From the NCBI RefSeq assembly GCF_016862575.1, contig NZ_BONF01000004.1, positions 1 to 64,000 on the forward strand: 64,000 nt of DNA, read 5' to 3'. The notes below the pieces were generated by a model, which saw nothing but the letters and a program-made list of their open reading frames with translations, was not told where the DNA came from and did not search any database. This stretch comes from Catellatospora bangladeshensis (lineage in GTDB: Bacteria; Actinomycetota; Actinomycetes; Mycobacteriales; Micromonosporaceae). Positions 56,978-64,000 of the stretch are shown here, piece after piece (the stretch's first letter is position 1; every line of letters begins with the position of its first letter). The translations under genes were made by a program, and so were the position numbers.

Positions 56978-57080
56978 CACTCCTGATTGGACAGATTTCC
57001 CTCACCCGTGCTGGTCATGGGAGGGTGGTAACGGGCTCGCGGGGGACCGGGCCTGGATCGGGCACACGAAAGGAATGGCG

Positions 57081-58334
57081 ATGACCGTCACTGCCATGGA
57101 CGCGCAGCGGGTGGCCGAGCAGCTGGCCCGGGAGGCGGGCGGCTCGCACCGGCCTTACGTCGCCGAGTTCCCCGAGTGCTTCATCGTGTGGACGCTGCCC
57201 GACTCGGCCGGGCCACCCGAGCCCGGTGCGGGCGCGCGCCTGGTCATCGACCGCGCCGACGCCCGCATCATGACGTACCCGTCCGTGCCGCTGGAGCATG
57301 TGCGCCGGATGCACCAGCAGTACCGGTCCGAGGAGGAGCAGCCCGCCCCGGTGACCGCGGACCCGCTCGCGGCCCTGCGCCGCCTGGGCGGCGGCGCCGC
57401 GCCGGGCGTGGCGGTGCGCCTGGTGCCCGCCGACGGCGTGCCGCGCGAGTCGACCGGAGCCAAGGGCGACCAGACCGTCAACCACCACCCGCTGGTGGCG
57501 GCCTGGCTGTCGGAGCAGCCCGCCAATTCGCTGGTACGCGGCGCGCGGCGGCACGCCGAGCTGGTGGTGCTCTCGGACTGGCTGCACGAGCACGACCACG
57601 CGGCGGCCCGGCGCGGCGAGCCCCGGATCGACCTGGCCGGGGTGCGCGCCGCCGCGCAGAACATCCAGGAGCTGCGGGCGACGCTGGTGCGCGACCCGGG
57701 CGACCCGCTCGCGGGCACGGCGGCCGGGCCGTGCGACACCTGCCTGGCCGCGTGGATCCACTTCGGGCTCGCACCGCAGACGGTCGCCCCGGCCGTGATC
57801 GAGCCGGTGGCCCCGGCCACAGGCATCCCGGCCGCGCTGGCGCACCTGGCCCCGGACATCGCGGCGACGCTCGCCGCGGGCGGCTGGGACGTGCCGCTGA
57901 CGCTCGGCGGGCGGCAGGTGTCCGCGCAGGAGTGGGCGGATCTCGCCATGGCCGCGCTGGCCGAGTACGGTCACCCGCCGCTGGACACGGCGCGCGCGGC
58001 CGTCGAGAAGTTCCCGTACCTGGTGTCGGTGCGGCGTGGGCCGGGGGTGGCGCACCGGATCCGGCCGTTCGAGTTCGGCGGTGACCTGGTCGGCGCGACG
58101 GCGGCGTCGCTGGCCGCGTTCGCGGGGGTGATCGGCTGCCCGCTGGCGCCGGTCGGCGCGGAGCAGGCCGGTGACGCGATCATCGCGGTGGACGAGCTGG
58201 GCCGGGTGTGGGTGCTCGACCAGGCCGGCGAGTGGTACGCCGGGCCGGAGCTGGACACCGCGTTCGTGGTGCTGCTGCAGGGCCACCCGATGCCGCGCGT
58301 CCGCGACGACGGCACCCTCGAACTGCCGAGCTGA
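57081..58334 (+). CDS. YwqJ-like deaminase fused to SUKH-type domain
   Basis: A 417-residue protein. N-terminal ~75 residues (EFPECFIVWTLPDSAGPPEPG, VIDRADARIMTYP) form a small domain. The middle carries the cytidine deaminase-fold zinc signature HAE (His158, Glu160) and PCDTC (Cys218, Cys221), as in YwqJ-type deaminases of toxin systems. The C-terminal ~170 residues (GCPLAPVGAE..., IIAVDELGRVWVLDQAGEW) resemble SUKH immunity domains. ATG 57081 has AAAGGA 6 nt upstream; ATG 57075 has no spacing. It could be an immunity-associated or effector protein. Convergent with a paralogue at 58430. Confidence 0.7.
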   Translation: MTVTAMDAQRVAEQLAREAGGSHRPYVAEFPECFIVWTLPDSAGPPEPGAGARLVIDRADARIMTYPSVPLEHVRRMHQQYRSEEEQPAPVTADPLAALRRLGGGAAPGVAVRLVPADGVPRESTGAKGDQTVNHHPLVAAWLSEQPANSLVRGARRHAELVVLSDWLHEHDHAAARRGEPRIDLAGVRAAAQNIQELRATLVRDPGDPLAGTAAGPCDTCLAAWIHFGLAPQTVAPAVIEPVAPATGIPAALAHLAPDIAATLAAGGWDVPLTLGGRQVSAQEWADLAMAALAEYGHPPLDTARAAVEKFPYLVSVRRGPGVAHRIRPFEFGGDLVGATAASLAAFAGVIGCPLAPVGAEQAGDAIIAVDELGRVWVLDQAGEWYAGPELDTAFVVLLQGHPMPRVRDDGTLELPS

Positions 58335-58352
58335 GCGGCACTGCCTTCCAGC

Positions 58353-58396
58353 GGCCACAACTTCTGGGATGTGGGTACAACCCAGAAGTTGTGGCC
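58353..58396. terminator. Perfect 16-bp hairpin between convergent paralogues
   Basis: GGCCACAACTTCTGGG (58353-58368) and its exact reverse complement (58381-58396), 12-nt loop. Same stem and loop lengths as the hairpin after leuS. Serves both convergent genes. Confidence 0.75.
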
Positions 58397-58429
58397 TGTG
58401 GTGTCACTGGCCCTGCGGGCGGCGCTGCG

Positions 58430-59761
58430 TCACCAGGTGCCGTCGGCCCGTACCCGAGGGGTGGGCCCGCCGGTGAGCAGGGTCTGCACGGCGGCGGGGA
58501 GGTCCGCGCCGAGGAACCAGACCCCGGCGTGGTCGACGGCGAAGACCCGCCGGTGCTCGTCGACGGCGATGATCGAGTGGTATCCGGCGGGCTCCCCGCC
58601 GACGGGGTAGAGCTGCGCGCCGACCCGGGCGGCGGCGTCGCCGAGCGTGTCGGCGGTGCGTTCGCGCACCCAGACGTCGATGGTGAACGACTCGGCCCGC
58701 TGCGCCGCGCCGGGACGGCTCTGCAGCACCGGATAGAACGGCGCGTACGGCGCGAGCAGGTCCACCACGAACGGCAGCACGGGCAGCCGGTGGCGCAGGC
58801 CGGGTGCGGCCACGGTGGCGGCGACCGCCTCGGCGGTGATCACCCGGGTCGCGGCGGCGTCGGCGGGCGGCGTCGGCGGCTGCTCGGGCGTCTCCAGGTC
58901 GCGCGGCAGCTCGCCGCGCATGCCGAGGCTGACCAGGACGGTGCCGCAGGTGTGGCAGGACGCGGCCGGGGTGGCGGCGGCCGGATCGGCGCCCTCACGC
59001 AGCAGCGTCAGCCGCAGCGTGGCACCGGCCAGCAGCTGCGCGACCAGGTCGGGCCGGGCCGCGCCGTCGGCCAGCGCGTAGAGGGCGCGCGACAGCGCGA
59101 GCAGCTCCGGGTGCCGGTGCGCGCCCCGGTTGCGGTTGCCCGTGGCGAGCGCGGACAGGGCCTGCCGTACGGCCGGGTGGTGGTCGGGTTCGGTGTCGCC
59201 GGTGTGGCCGAGCGCGGTGAAGACCTGGCCGCCGACCTCCAGCGCCGCCGCGACCTGGGGCAGTGCCGCGCCACCGCCGAGGCGGTCCAGCTCGGCCGCG
59301 AGCGCCTCGGCGCGCCGGGCCAGCTCGGCGGGCTCCACCGGCGGCGGCCCGAACGGGGACACCGGGGAGACGGGGGGCGGCGGCAGCGGCTGATCGCCGA
59401 ACGAGGGCGGGGTCACCGTGCCGTCGAACGACGGCGGGACGGGCGGCATCGGCGGGACGGTCGGCATCCCGCCGAACTGCGTGGCGCCCGCCGTGACGCG
59501 GTGCTCGCCTCCGGCGTACCGGCTCATGGCCACCTGCGGGGGCAGGCCGGGCACGACGGTCAGCTCGCCGGTCTCCCGATCGATGATCACAGTCTCGCCG
59601 CTGCCCGGCTCGGGGACCGGCCCGCCGGACGGCGCGGGCGCCCAGACGACCCAGCCCGCCTCGAACTCGGTGAGCCTCGGTTCGCACGGGTAGCCGCGGC
59701 GCAGCGTCTCGGTGACGGCCCAGTGCCGGACGATCTCCTCCAGCCGTTCCTGTGAAATCAT
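58430..59761 (-). CDS. YwqJ-like/SUKH-type paralogue
   Basis: A 443-residue paralogue of the 57081 gene: N-terminal domain with EFEAGWVVWAPAPSGG and VIIDRETGELTVVPG, a Pro-rich insert (~residues 95-140), the deaminase-like HPE (His217, Glu219) and SCHTC (Cys269, Cys272) pair, and a C-terminal SUKH-like part (YHSIIAVDEHRRVFAVDHAGVWFLG). Starts at ATG 59761 with GGGAG upstream. Being convergent, the two copies may be an old inverted duplication. Confidence 0.7.
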   Translation of the reverse strand: MISQERLEEIVRHWAVTETLRRGYPCEPRLTEFEAGWVVWAPAPSGGPVPEPGSGETVIIDRETGELTVVPGLPPQVAMSRYAGGEHRVTAGATQFGGMPTVPPMPPVPPSFDGTVTPPSFGDQPLPPPPVSPVSPFGPPPVEPAELARRAEALAAELDRLGGGAALPQVAAALEVGGQVFTALGHTGDTEPDHHPAVRQALSALATGNRNRGAHRHPELLALSRALYALADGAARPDLVAQLLAGATLRLTLLREGADPAAATPAASCHTCGTVLVSLGMRGELPRDLETPEQPPTPPADAAATRVITAEAVAATVAAPGLRHRLPVLPFVVDLLAPYAPFYPVLQSRPGAAQRAESFTIDVWVRERTADTLGDAAARVGAQLYPVGGEPAGYHSIIAVDEHRRVFAVDHAGVWFLGADLPAAVQTLLTGGPTPRVRADGTW

Positions 59762-59871
59762 TGCGGCTCCCGCGTTCGGCGATCGGTCTGGACAACCTAT
59801 CGCAGCACGGCACGAAGGGTCGCATCACGCCCAGCAGCGCCCCGCGCGGGCACGGGCCAGTCTGAGGGGAA

Positions 59872-59877
59872 TACGGT
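59872..59877 (+). promoter_or_regulatory. Candidate -10, leaderless start of the 59884 gene
   Basis: TACGGT ends 6 nt before the ATG at 59884. Same geometry as the leuS leader. Confidence 0.4.
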
Positions 59878-59883
59878 TCGAGC

Positions 59884-60564
59884 ATGCTTTCCGACGACAC
59901 ACCCGGCTACGGCGAACCCGTCAACCCGGTGCAGGAGCCGGCGCCCGCGCGTCGCGGCTACGGCGGCGACGTGCTGTGGGCCCTGGTCACCGCCGCCGTG
60001 ATCGGCGTGCTGGGGATCGGGCTCGGGCTGCTGTGGCACAGGTTCGCGCCGACGCTGCCGCTGCGCATGGCCGACCTGGGGACCGAGCAGGGCCTGGTCT
60101 ACACGTCGCCGGAGCCGGAGGAGCTGGCCGCGGCAGAGGGCTGGTTCGTGCTGCTCGGGCTCGGGTTCGGGGTGCTCGTCGCGGTGCTGTCCTGGGTGCT
60201 GCTGCCGAGCCGGCGCGGCCCGATCCAGCTGGCCGGGGTGCTGCTGGGGTCGGTCGTCGCGGGCTGGGTCGCCTGGTGGGTGGGCCACCACATCGGCCTG
60301 GCCGAGTACGAGCAGCTGAAGACCAGCGCGCCGGTGGACACCATCGTGCACCGGCCGCCGGACCTGCGTGCGGTCAAGGAGCTCGGGTTCTTCCCGTACG
60401 CGATCGGCGGCTCGCTGCTCATCCCCGCGTTCGGCGCGGTGGTCAGCTACGCGCTGATGGCGGCCTGGTCGCGGTGGCCGTCGCTGCGCCGGGGCGAGGA
60501 CGAGGACGTCTACACCGACGAGTACGGCGGGTACGGCGACCAGCCGCTGGACCCGGCGCGCTGA
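59884..60564 (+). CDS. Four-helix membrane protein, DUF2567-like
   Basis: A 226-residue protein with four membrane helices (~30-50, ~86-107, ~117-138, ~178-198), a ~28-residue cytosolic N-terminus and an acidic Tyr-rich tail (DVYTDEYGGYGDQ). An Arg-Pro-Pro-Asp-containing loop precedes the last helix. Resembles the DUF2567 membrane proteins of actinobacteria; function unknown. It starts the post-island region and is convergent with the LON-domain gene, 5 nt apart. Confidence 0.75.
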   Translation: MLSDDTPGYGEPVNPVQEPAPARRGYGGDVLWALVTAAVIGVLGIGLGLLWHRFAPTLPLRMADLGTEQGLVYTSPEPEELAAAEGWFVLLGLGFGVLVAVLSWVLLPSRRGPIQLAGVLLGSVVAGWVAWWVGHHIGLAEYEQLKTSAPVDTIVHRPPDLRAVKELGFFPYAIGGSLLIPAFGAVVSYALMAAWSRWPSLRRGEDEDVYTDEYGGYGDQPLDPAR

Positions 60565-60569
60565 GGCGA

Positions 60570-61253
60570 TCAGTTCATCGCGGGGGTGGGGCCGAGCTGG
60601 GCGAGCTGCGCCGGCACGGCCCGCACCTCGCGCAGCAGCGCCGTCTCCCGGGCCAGCAGCTTCAGCTCCTGCCGCAGCCGGGTCGCCGGGTCCGGGGCGC
60701 TGAGCAGCGCCTGGCGGTCGCCCACGGTGAGCGAGGCACTCGCCGCGACCAGGTTCGACAGCACCACCGGGTCGTCGGGCAGCTGGTCGTCGGGGCCGCC
60801 GCGCAGCACGCCGAGATACTCCCGGAAGGCGGCCAGCACGCGTGGGGCGAGGCCCTCGGCGTTCTCGTCGGCGGCGGGCTCGGGCAGCCACTCGACGCCC
60901 ACCACGGGGTAGGGGTGCGGGCTCGGCACGAAACCGGTGATGCGGAAGCGCCGCTGGCCGACCGTGACGATGTCGAACCGGCCGTCCGGCAGCTCGGTGA
61001 TCTTGCGGAGCTGCGCCACGCAGCCGACCTCGTGCACCACCACCTCGGAGGTGGCGACGCCGTCGTGGGGCGGGGGCATGACCTCCAGGCCGCGCTCGAT
61101 GGCGACGACGCCGAACTCGCGCGGCGTGCCGTCGGGCAGCTCCATCAGGTTGCGCACCAGGGTGCGCCAGCGCTCCTCGAAGATGTGCAGCGGTAGCACC
61201 AGGCCCGGGAAGAGCACCGTGCCCAGCGGGAACAGCGGCAGCGTCCCGGTCAT
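60570..61253 (-). CDS. LON N-terminal domain protein
   Basis: A 227-residue protein consisting only of a Lon substrate-binding (PUA-like) domain: [25 protein letters not shown] at the start and [11 protein letters not shown] near residue 105, with helices to the end. No ATPase or protease part. Such stand-alone proteins may act as protein quality or substrate adaptors. ATG 61253 lies 144 nt from the divergent hisD start. Confidence 0.9.
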   Translation of the reverse strand: MTGTLPLFPLGTVLFPGLVLPLHIFEERWRTLVRNLMELPDGTPREFGVVAIERGLEVMPPPHDGVATSEVVVHEVGCVAQLRKITELPDGRFDIVTVGQRRFRITGFVPSPHPYPVVGVEWLPEPAADENAEGLAPRVLAAFREYLGVLRGGPDDQLPDDPVVLSNLVAASASLTVGDRQALLSAPDPATRLRQELKLLARETALLREVRAVPAQLAQLGPTPAMN

Positions 61254-61383
61254 TGGGTGAGCCTAACGCCGGGATGTGTCAACGGCGCTCCCGTGTTCCG
61301 CCCACCGGCAATGTCGTGGCGGCGTGGCCCGGGTCACTGTCCCAGTGCCTGGGCGGCGGGTCCGGGGCGAAGAGGCACGCCAG

Positions 61384-61389
61384 TAGACT
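61384..61389 (+). promoter_or_regulatory. Candidate -10 of the his operon
   Basis: TAGACT ends 7 nt before the GTG at 61397, so hisD could be translated from a leaderless mRNA. No ribosome site precedes that GTG apart from a run of five G directly abutting it. Confidence 0.45.
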
Positions 61390-61396
61390 TTTGGGG

Positions 61397-62737
61397 GTGT
61401 TGACCCGTATCGACCTGCGTGGACGCGACATCGATCCACGTAACCTGCTGCCCCGTGCCCAAATCGACGTCAGCCAGGCGGTGGAGCAGATCCGCCCGCT
61501 GGTCGACGGGGTGCGCGAGCATGGTGTCGAGGCGGTCAAGGCGGCCACCCATCGGCTCGACGGGGTGGACCTGGCCGCGTTGCGGGTGCCGGCGGAAGCG
61601 ATCAAGGAAGCCGAGCAGGCGCTGGAGCCCGAGGTCCGGGCCGCGCTGCTGGAGGCGATCGAGCGCACCCGCAAGGTCCACGCCGACCAGCGCCGCACCG
61701 ACCACACCACGCAGGTGGTGCCCGGCGGCACGGTGACCGAGCGCTGGCTGCCGGTGTCCCGGGTGGGCCTCTACGTGCCCGGCGGGCTGGCCGTCTACCC
61801 GTCGACCGTGGTCATGAACGTGGTGCCCGCCCAGGCCGCGGGCGTGCCCAGCCTGGTGATCGTCAGCCCGCCGCAGAAGGCGACCGGCCTGCCCGACGCG
61901 CGGGTGCTGGCCGCCTGCGCGCTGCTGGGCGTCGACGAGGTGTACGCCGTGGGCGGCGCGCAGGCCGTGGCGATGCTCGCCTACGGCACCCGCGGCACGG
62001 CCGACCCGGAGCGCGAGCTGCCCGCCGCCGACGACTGCCCGCCGGTCGACCTGATCACCGGTCCGGGCAACCTGTGGGTGACCGCCGCCAAGCGCCTGGT
62101 GCGCGGCGTGGTGGGCATCGACGCCGAGGCCGGGCCGACCGAGATCGCGATCCTGGCCGACGACACCGCCGACCCGGCGCACGTCGCCGCCGACCTGATC
62201 AGCCAGGCCGAGCACGACCCGATGGCGGCCAGCGTGCTGGTCACCGATTCGGTCGCGCTGGCCGACGCGGTCGACGCCGAGCTGGCGGTGCGGGTGGCCC
62301 GCACGAAGCACAGCGAGCGCGTGGCCACCGCGCTGAGCGGCCCGCAGTCCGGCGTGGTGCTGGTCGGGGACCTGGCGCAGGGGCTGCGGGTGGTGGACGC
62401 GTACGCGGCCGAGCACCTGGAGATCCAGACGCGCGACGCCCGGGAGTGGGCGATGCGGGTGCGCAACGCCGGGGCGATCTTCGTGGGGGCGTACGCGCCG
62501 GTGTCGCTGGGCGACTACTGCGCCGGCTCCAACCACGTGCTGCCTACGGCGGGCTGCGCGCGCCACTCGTCGGGCCTGTCGGTGCAGTCGTTCCTGCGCG
62601 GCATCCACGTCGTGGAGTACACCCAGGACGCGCTGCGCGACGTGGCGCACCACGTGGTGGCGCTGGCCAACGCCGAGGACCTGCCCGCGCACGGCGAGGC
62701 CGTGACCGCGCGCTTCGAGAGGGAGAACGCGGCATGA
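61397..62737 (+). CDS. hisD: Histidinol dehydrogenase
   Basis: A 446-residue zinc enzyme catalysing the last two steps of histidine biosynthesis. Markers: [43 protein letters not shown] with the zinc-site Gln and His, and [13 protein letters not shown]. Start at GTG 61397; the adjacent TTG 61400 is an alternative. First gene of hisDCB, overlapping hisC (ATGA). Confidence 0.97.
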   Translation: MLTRIDLRGRDIDPRNLLPRAQIDVSQAVEQIRPLVDGVREHGVEAVKAATHRLDGVDLAALRVPAEAIKEAEQALEPEVRAALLEAIERTRKVHADQRRTDHTTQVVPGGTVTERWLPVSRVGLYVPGGLAVYPSTVVMNVVPAQAAGVPSLVIVSPPQKATGLPDARVLAACALLGVDEVYAVGGAQAVAMLAYGTRGTADPERELPAADDCPPVDLITGPGNLWVTAAKRLVRGVVGIDAEAGPTEIAILADDTADPAHVAADLISQAEHDPMAASVLVTDSVALADAVDAELAVRVARTKHSERVATALSGPQSGVVLVGDLAQGLRVVDAYAAEHLEIQTRDAREWAMRVRNAGAIFVGAYAPVSLGDYCAGSNHVLPTAGCARHSSGLSVQSFLRGIHVVEYTQDALRDVAHHVVALANAEDLPAHGEAVTARFERENAA

Positions 62738-63816
62738 GCGACCACGAGTGGGTGCAGGGGCTGCTGCGCGAGGAGCTGCGCGGGCGCACCGCGTACGGCG
62801 CGCCGCAGCTCGACGTGCCGGTGCGGCTGAACACCAACGAGAACTCGTACCCGTTGCCCGACGAGGTGGTGCGGGCGGTCAGCCGGGCGATCACCGGGGA
62901 GATCGCGGACCTGAACCGCTATCCCGACCGGGACGCCGTGAAGCTGCGCGCCGACCTGGCCGCGTACTGCGGGCACGGGCTGACCGCCGAGCAGCTGTGG
63001 GCCGCCAACGGCTCCAACGAGATCCAGCAGCAGCTGTTCCAGGCGTTCGCCGGGCCGGGGCGGGTGGCGCTGGGCTTCGGCCCGGCGTACTCGATGCATC
63101 CGCTGCTGGCCGCCGGGACCGCCACCACCTGGGTGGACGGCGGCCGCGGCGACGACTTCGGGCTGACCGCCGAGCACGCGGTGGCGCAGGTGCGCCGCCA
63201 CCGCCCGGCGCTGACGCTGCTGTGCTCGCCGAACAACCCGACCGGCACCGCGCTGGACTTCTCGATCATCGAGGCGGTGCTGGCCGAGACCGAGGGCCTG
63301 GTGCTGATCGACGAGGCGTATGCCGAGTTCCGCCGCCCCGGCACGCCCAGCGCGCTGGAGCTGCTGGACAAGCACCCGCGCCTGGTGGTCAGCCGGACCA
63401 TGAGCAAGGCGTTCGCCTTCGCCGGGGCCCGCGTCGGCTACCTGGCCGCGCACCCGGCGATCGTGGAGGCGGTGCAGCTGGTGCGCCTGCCGTATCACCT
63501 CTCCGCGCTCACCCAGGCCGCCGCCCGCGCCGCGCTCGCGCACGCGGACGTGCTGCTGGGCACCGTGGAGGCGATCAAGGCCGAGCGCGACCGGATCGTG
63601 TCCGAGCTGCGGCTGGGCGGCTGGGCCGTGGCCGACTCGGACGCGAACTTCGTCCTGTTCGGACGCTTCGACGACCAGCAGGCCGCCTGGCGGACCCTGC
63701 TCGACCAGGGCGTGCTGGTGCGCGACGTGGGCCTGCCCGGCTGGCTGCGGGTCACCGCGGGCACCCACGCCGAGACCACCGCCTTCCTGAACGCCATGAA
63801 GGAGCTGCAAGCATGA
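62734..63816 (+). CDS. hisC: Histidinol-phosphate aminotransferase
   Basis: A 360-residue PLP aminotransferase, fold type [11 protein letters not shown] at the N-terminus, [11 protein letters not shown], and the PLP lysine Lys225 in [17 protein letters not shown]. Start ATG overlaps the hisD stop, stop overlaps the hisB start. Confidence 0.96.
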   Translation: MSDHEWVQGLLREELRGRTAYGAPQLDVPVRLNTNENSYPLPDEVVRAVSRAITGEIADLNRYPDRDAVKLRADLAAYCGHGLTAEQLWAANGSNEIQQQLFQAFAGPGRVALGFGPAYSMHPLLAAGTATTWVDGGRGDDFGLTAEHAVAQVRRHRPALTLLCSPNNPTGTALDFSIIEAVLAETEGLVLIDEAYAEFRRPGTPSALELLDKHPRLVVSRTMSKAFAFAGARVGYLAAHPAIVEAVQLVRLPYHLSALTQAAARAALAHADVLLGTVEAIKAERDRIVSELRLGGWAVADSDANFVLFGRFDDQQAAWRTLLDQGVLVRDVGLPGWLRVTAGTHAETTAFLNAMKELQA

Positions 63817-64000
63817 GCCGGACCGGACGCGTCGAGCGGGTCACCAAGGAGACCAAGGTCCTCGTCGAGATCGACCTCGACGGCACGGGCCGCGGCGAGA
63901 TCAGCACCGGGGTCGGCTTCTTCGACCACATGCTCAACCAGATCGCCCGGCACGGCGGCTTCGACCTGACCGTGCGCACCGAGGGCGACCTGGAGATCGA
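63813..64000 (+). CDS. hisB: Imidazoleglycerol-phosphate dehydratase, 5' part
   Basis: First 62 codons of hisB, cut by the window edge. [16 protein letters not shown], then [20 protein letters not shown] with the His-rich metal site typical of IGPD. Start ATG overlaps hisC. Confidence 0.95.
   Translation, partial: MSRTGRVERVTKETKVLVEIDLDGTGRGEISTGVGFFDHMLNQIARHGGFDLTVRTEGDLEI

Overview
The window is a 64 kb stretch of very GC-rich actinobacterial chromosome. GTG and TTG starts are frequent, genes overlap by 4 nt, and third codon positions are almost all G or C. The gene order (leuS; murT-gatD; mraZ-rsmH-ftsL-ftsI-murE-murF-mraY-murD-ftsW-murG-murC-ftsQ-ftsZ-yggS-sepF-yggT-divIVA; lspA-rluD; dnaE; hisD-hisC-hisB) and the meso-diaminopimelate signature of MurE fit a Gram-positive, mycelial-type actinobacterium, most likely Micromonosporaceae. 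That family call is an inference from style and gene order, not from a database search.

Layout. 1-4.9 kb (minus): MoxR ATPase, DUF58 protein and a membrane transglutaminase, a co-translated module. 5.1-8.1 kb: leuS behind a short leucine-containing leader peptide and an intrinsic terminator, an apparent attenuator. 8.2-8.9 kb: a VapBC-type toxin-antitoxin pair. 8.9-11.7 kb (minus): the lipid II amidation pair murT-gatD and a TVP38-type membrane protein. 12.3-32.2 kb: a complete division and cell wall (dcw) cluster with an MraZ-box promoter in front and ftsZ, sepF, yggT and divIVA behind. 32.5-44 kb: housekeeping genes including a DUF167 protein, a CPA1 antiporter, a DksA-like zinc protein with a histone-like tail, lspA, rluD, a ParA-like ATPase and replicative dnaE. 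44-59.8 kb: an accessory island. 59.9-64 kb: a membrane protein, a LON-domain protein and the start of the his operon.

The island is the remarkable part. A divergent pair of small genes (YbaB-like and WXG100-like) faces a single open frame of 3267 codons. Its product has a WXG/CpnT-like N-terminus, a membrane-active segment, a long Pro/Ala/Thr linker, a papain-fold (glutamine deamidase-type) domain, a ParB-like domain and three paralogous RelA/SpoT-like nucleotide synthetase domains. A second papain-fold domain, a Gln-rich repeat and a C-terminal HExxE domain follow. Immediately after each of the three RelA/SpoT-like domains lies a small gene of 104-108 codons with its own Shine-Dalgarno, in another frame and inside the large open frame. 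The three small proteins are paralogous and look like immunity proteins. The locus therefore reads as an array of toxin-immunity cassettes threaded by one continuous frame. It ends in a tandem array of four paralogous immunity-like genes, one internally deleted, and a convergent pair of YwqJ-deaminase/SUKH-like proteins.

Non-coding signals are rich. There are long perfect hairpins between many genes and several -10 hexamers placed 6-9 nt before an ATG or GTG, suggesting leaderless transcripts (leuS leader, murT, murE, lspA, hisD and the gene at 59884). A 19-bp duplication of the ftsZ 3' end is embedded in competing hairpins. I saw no tRNA, rRNA, CRISPR array or insertion sequence.
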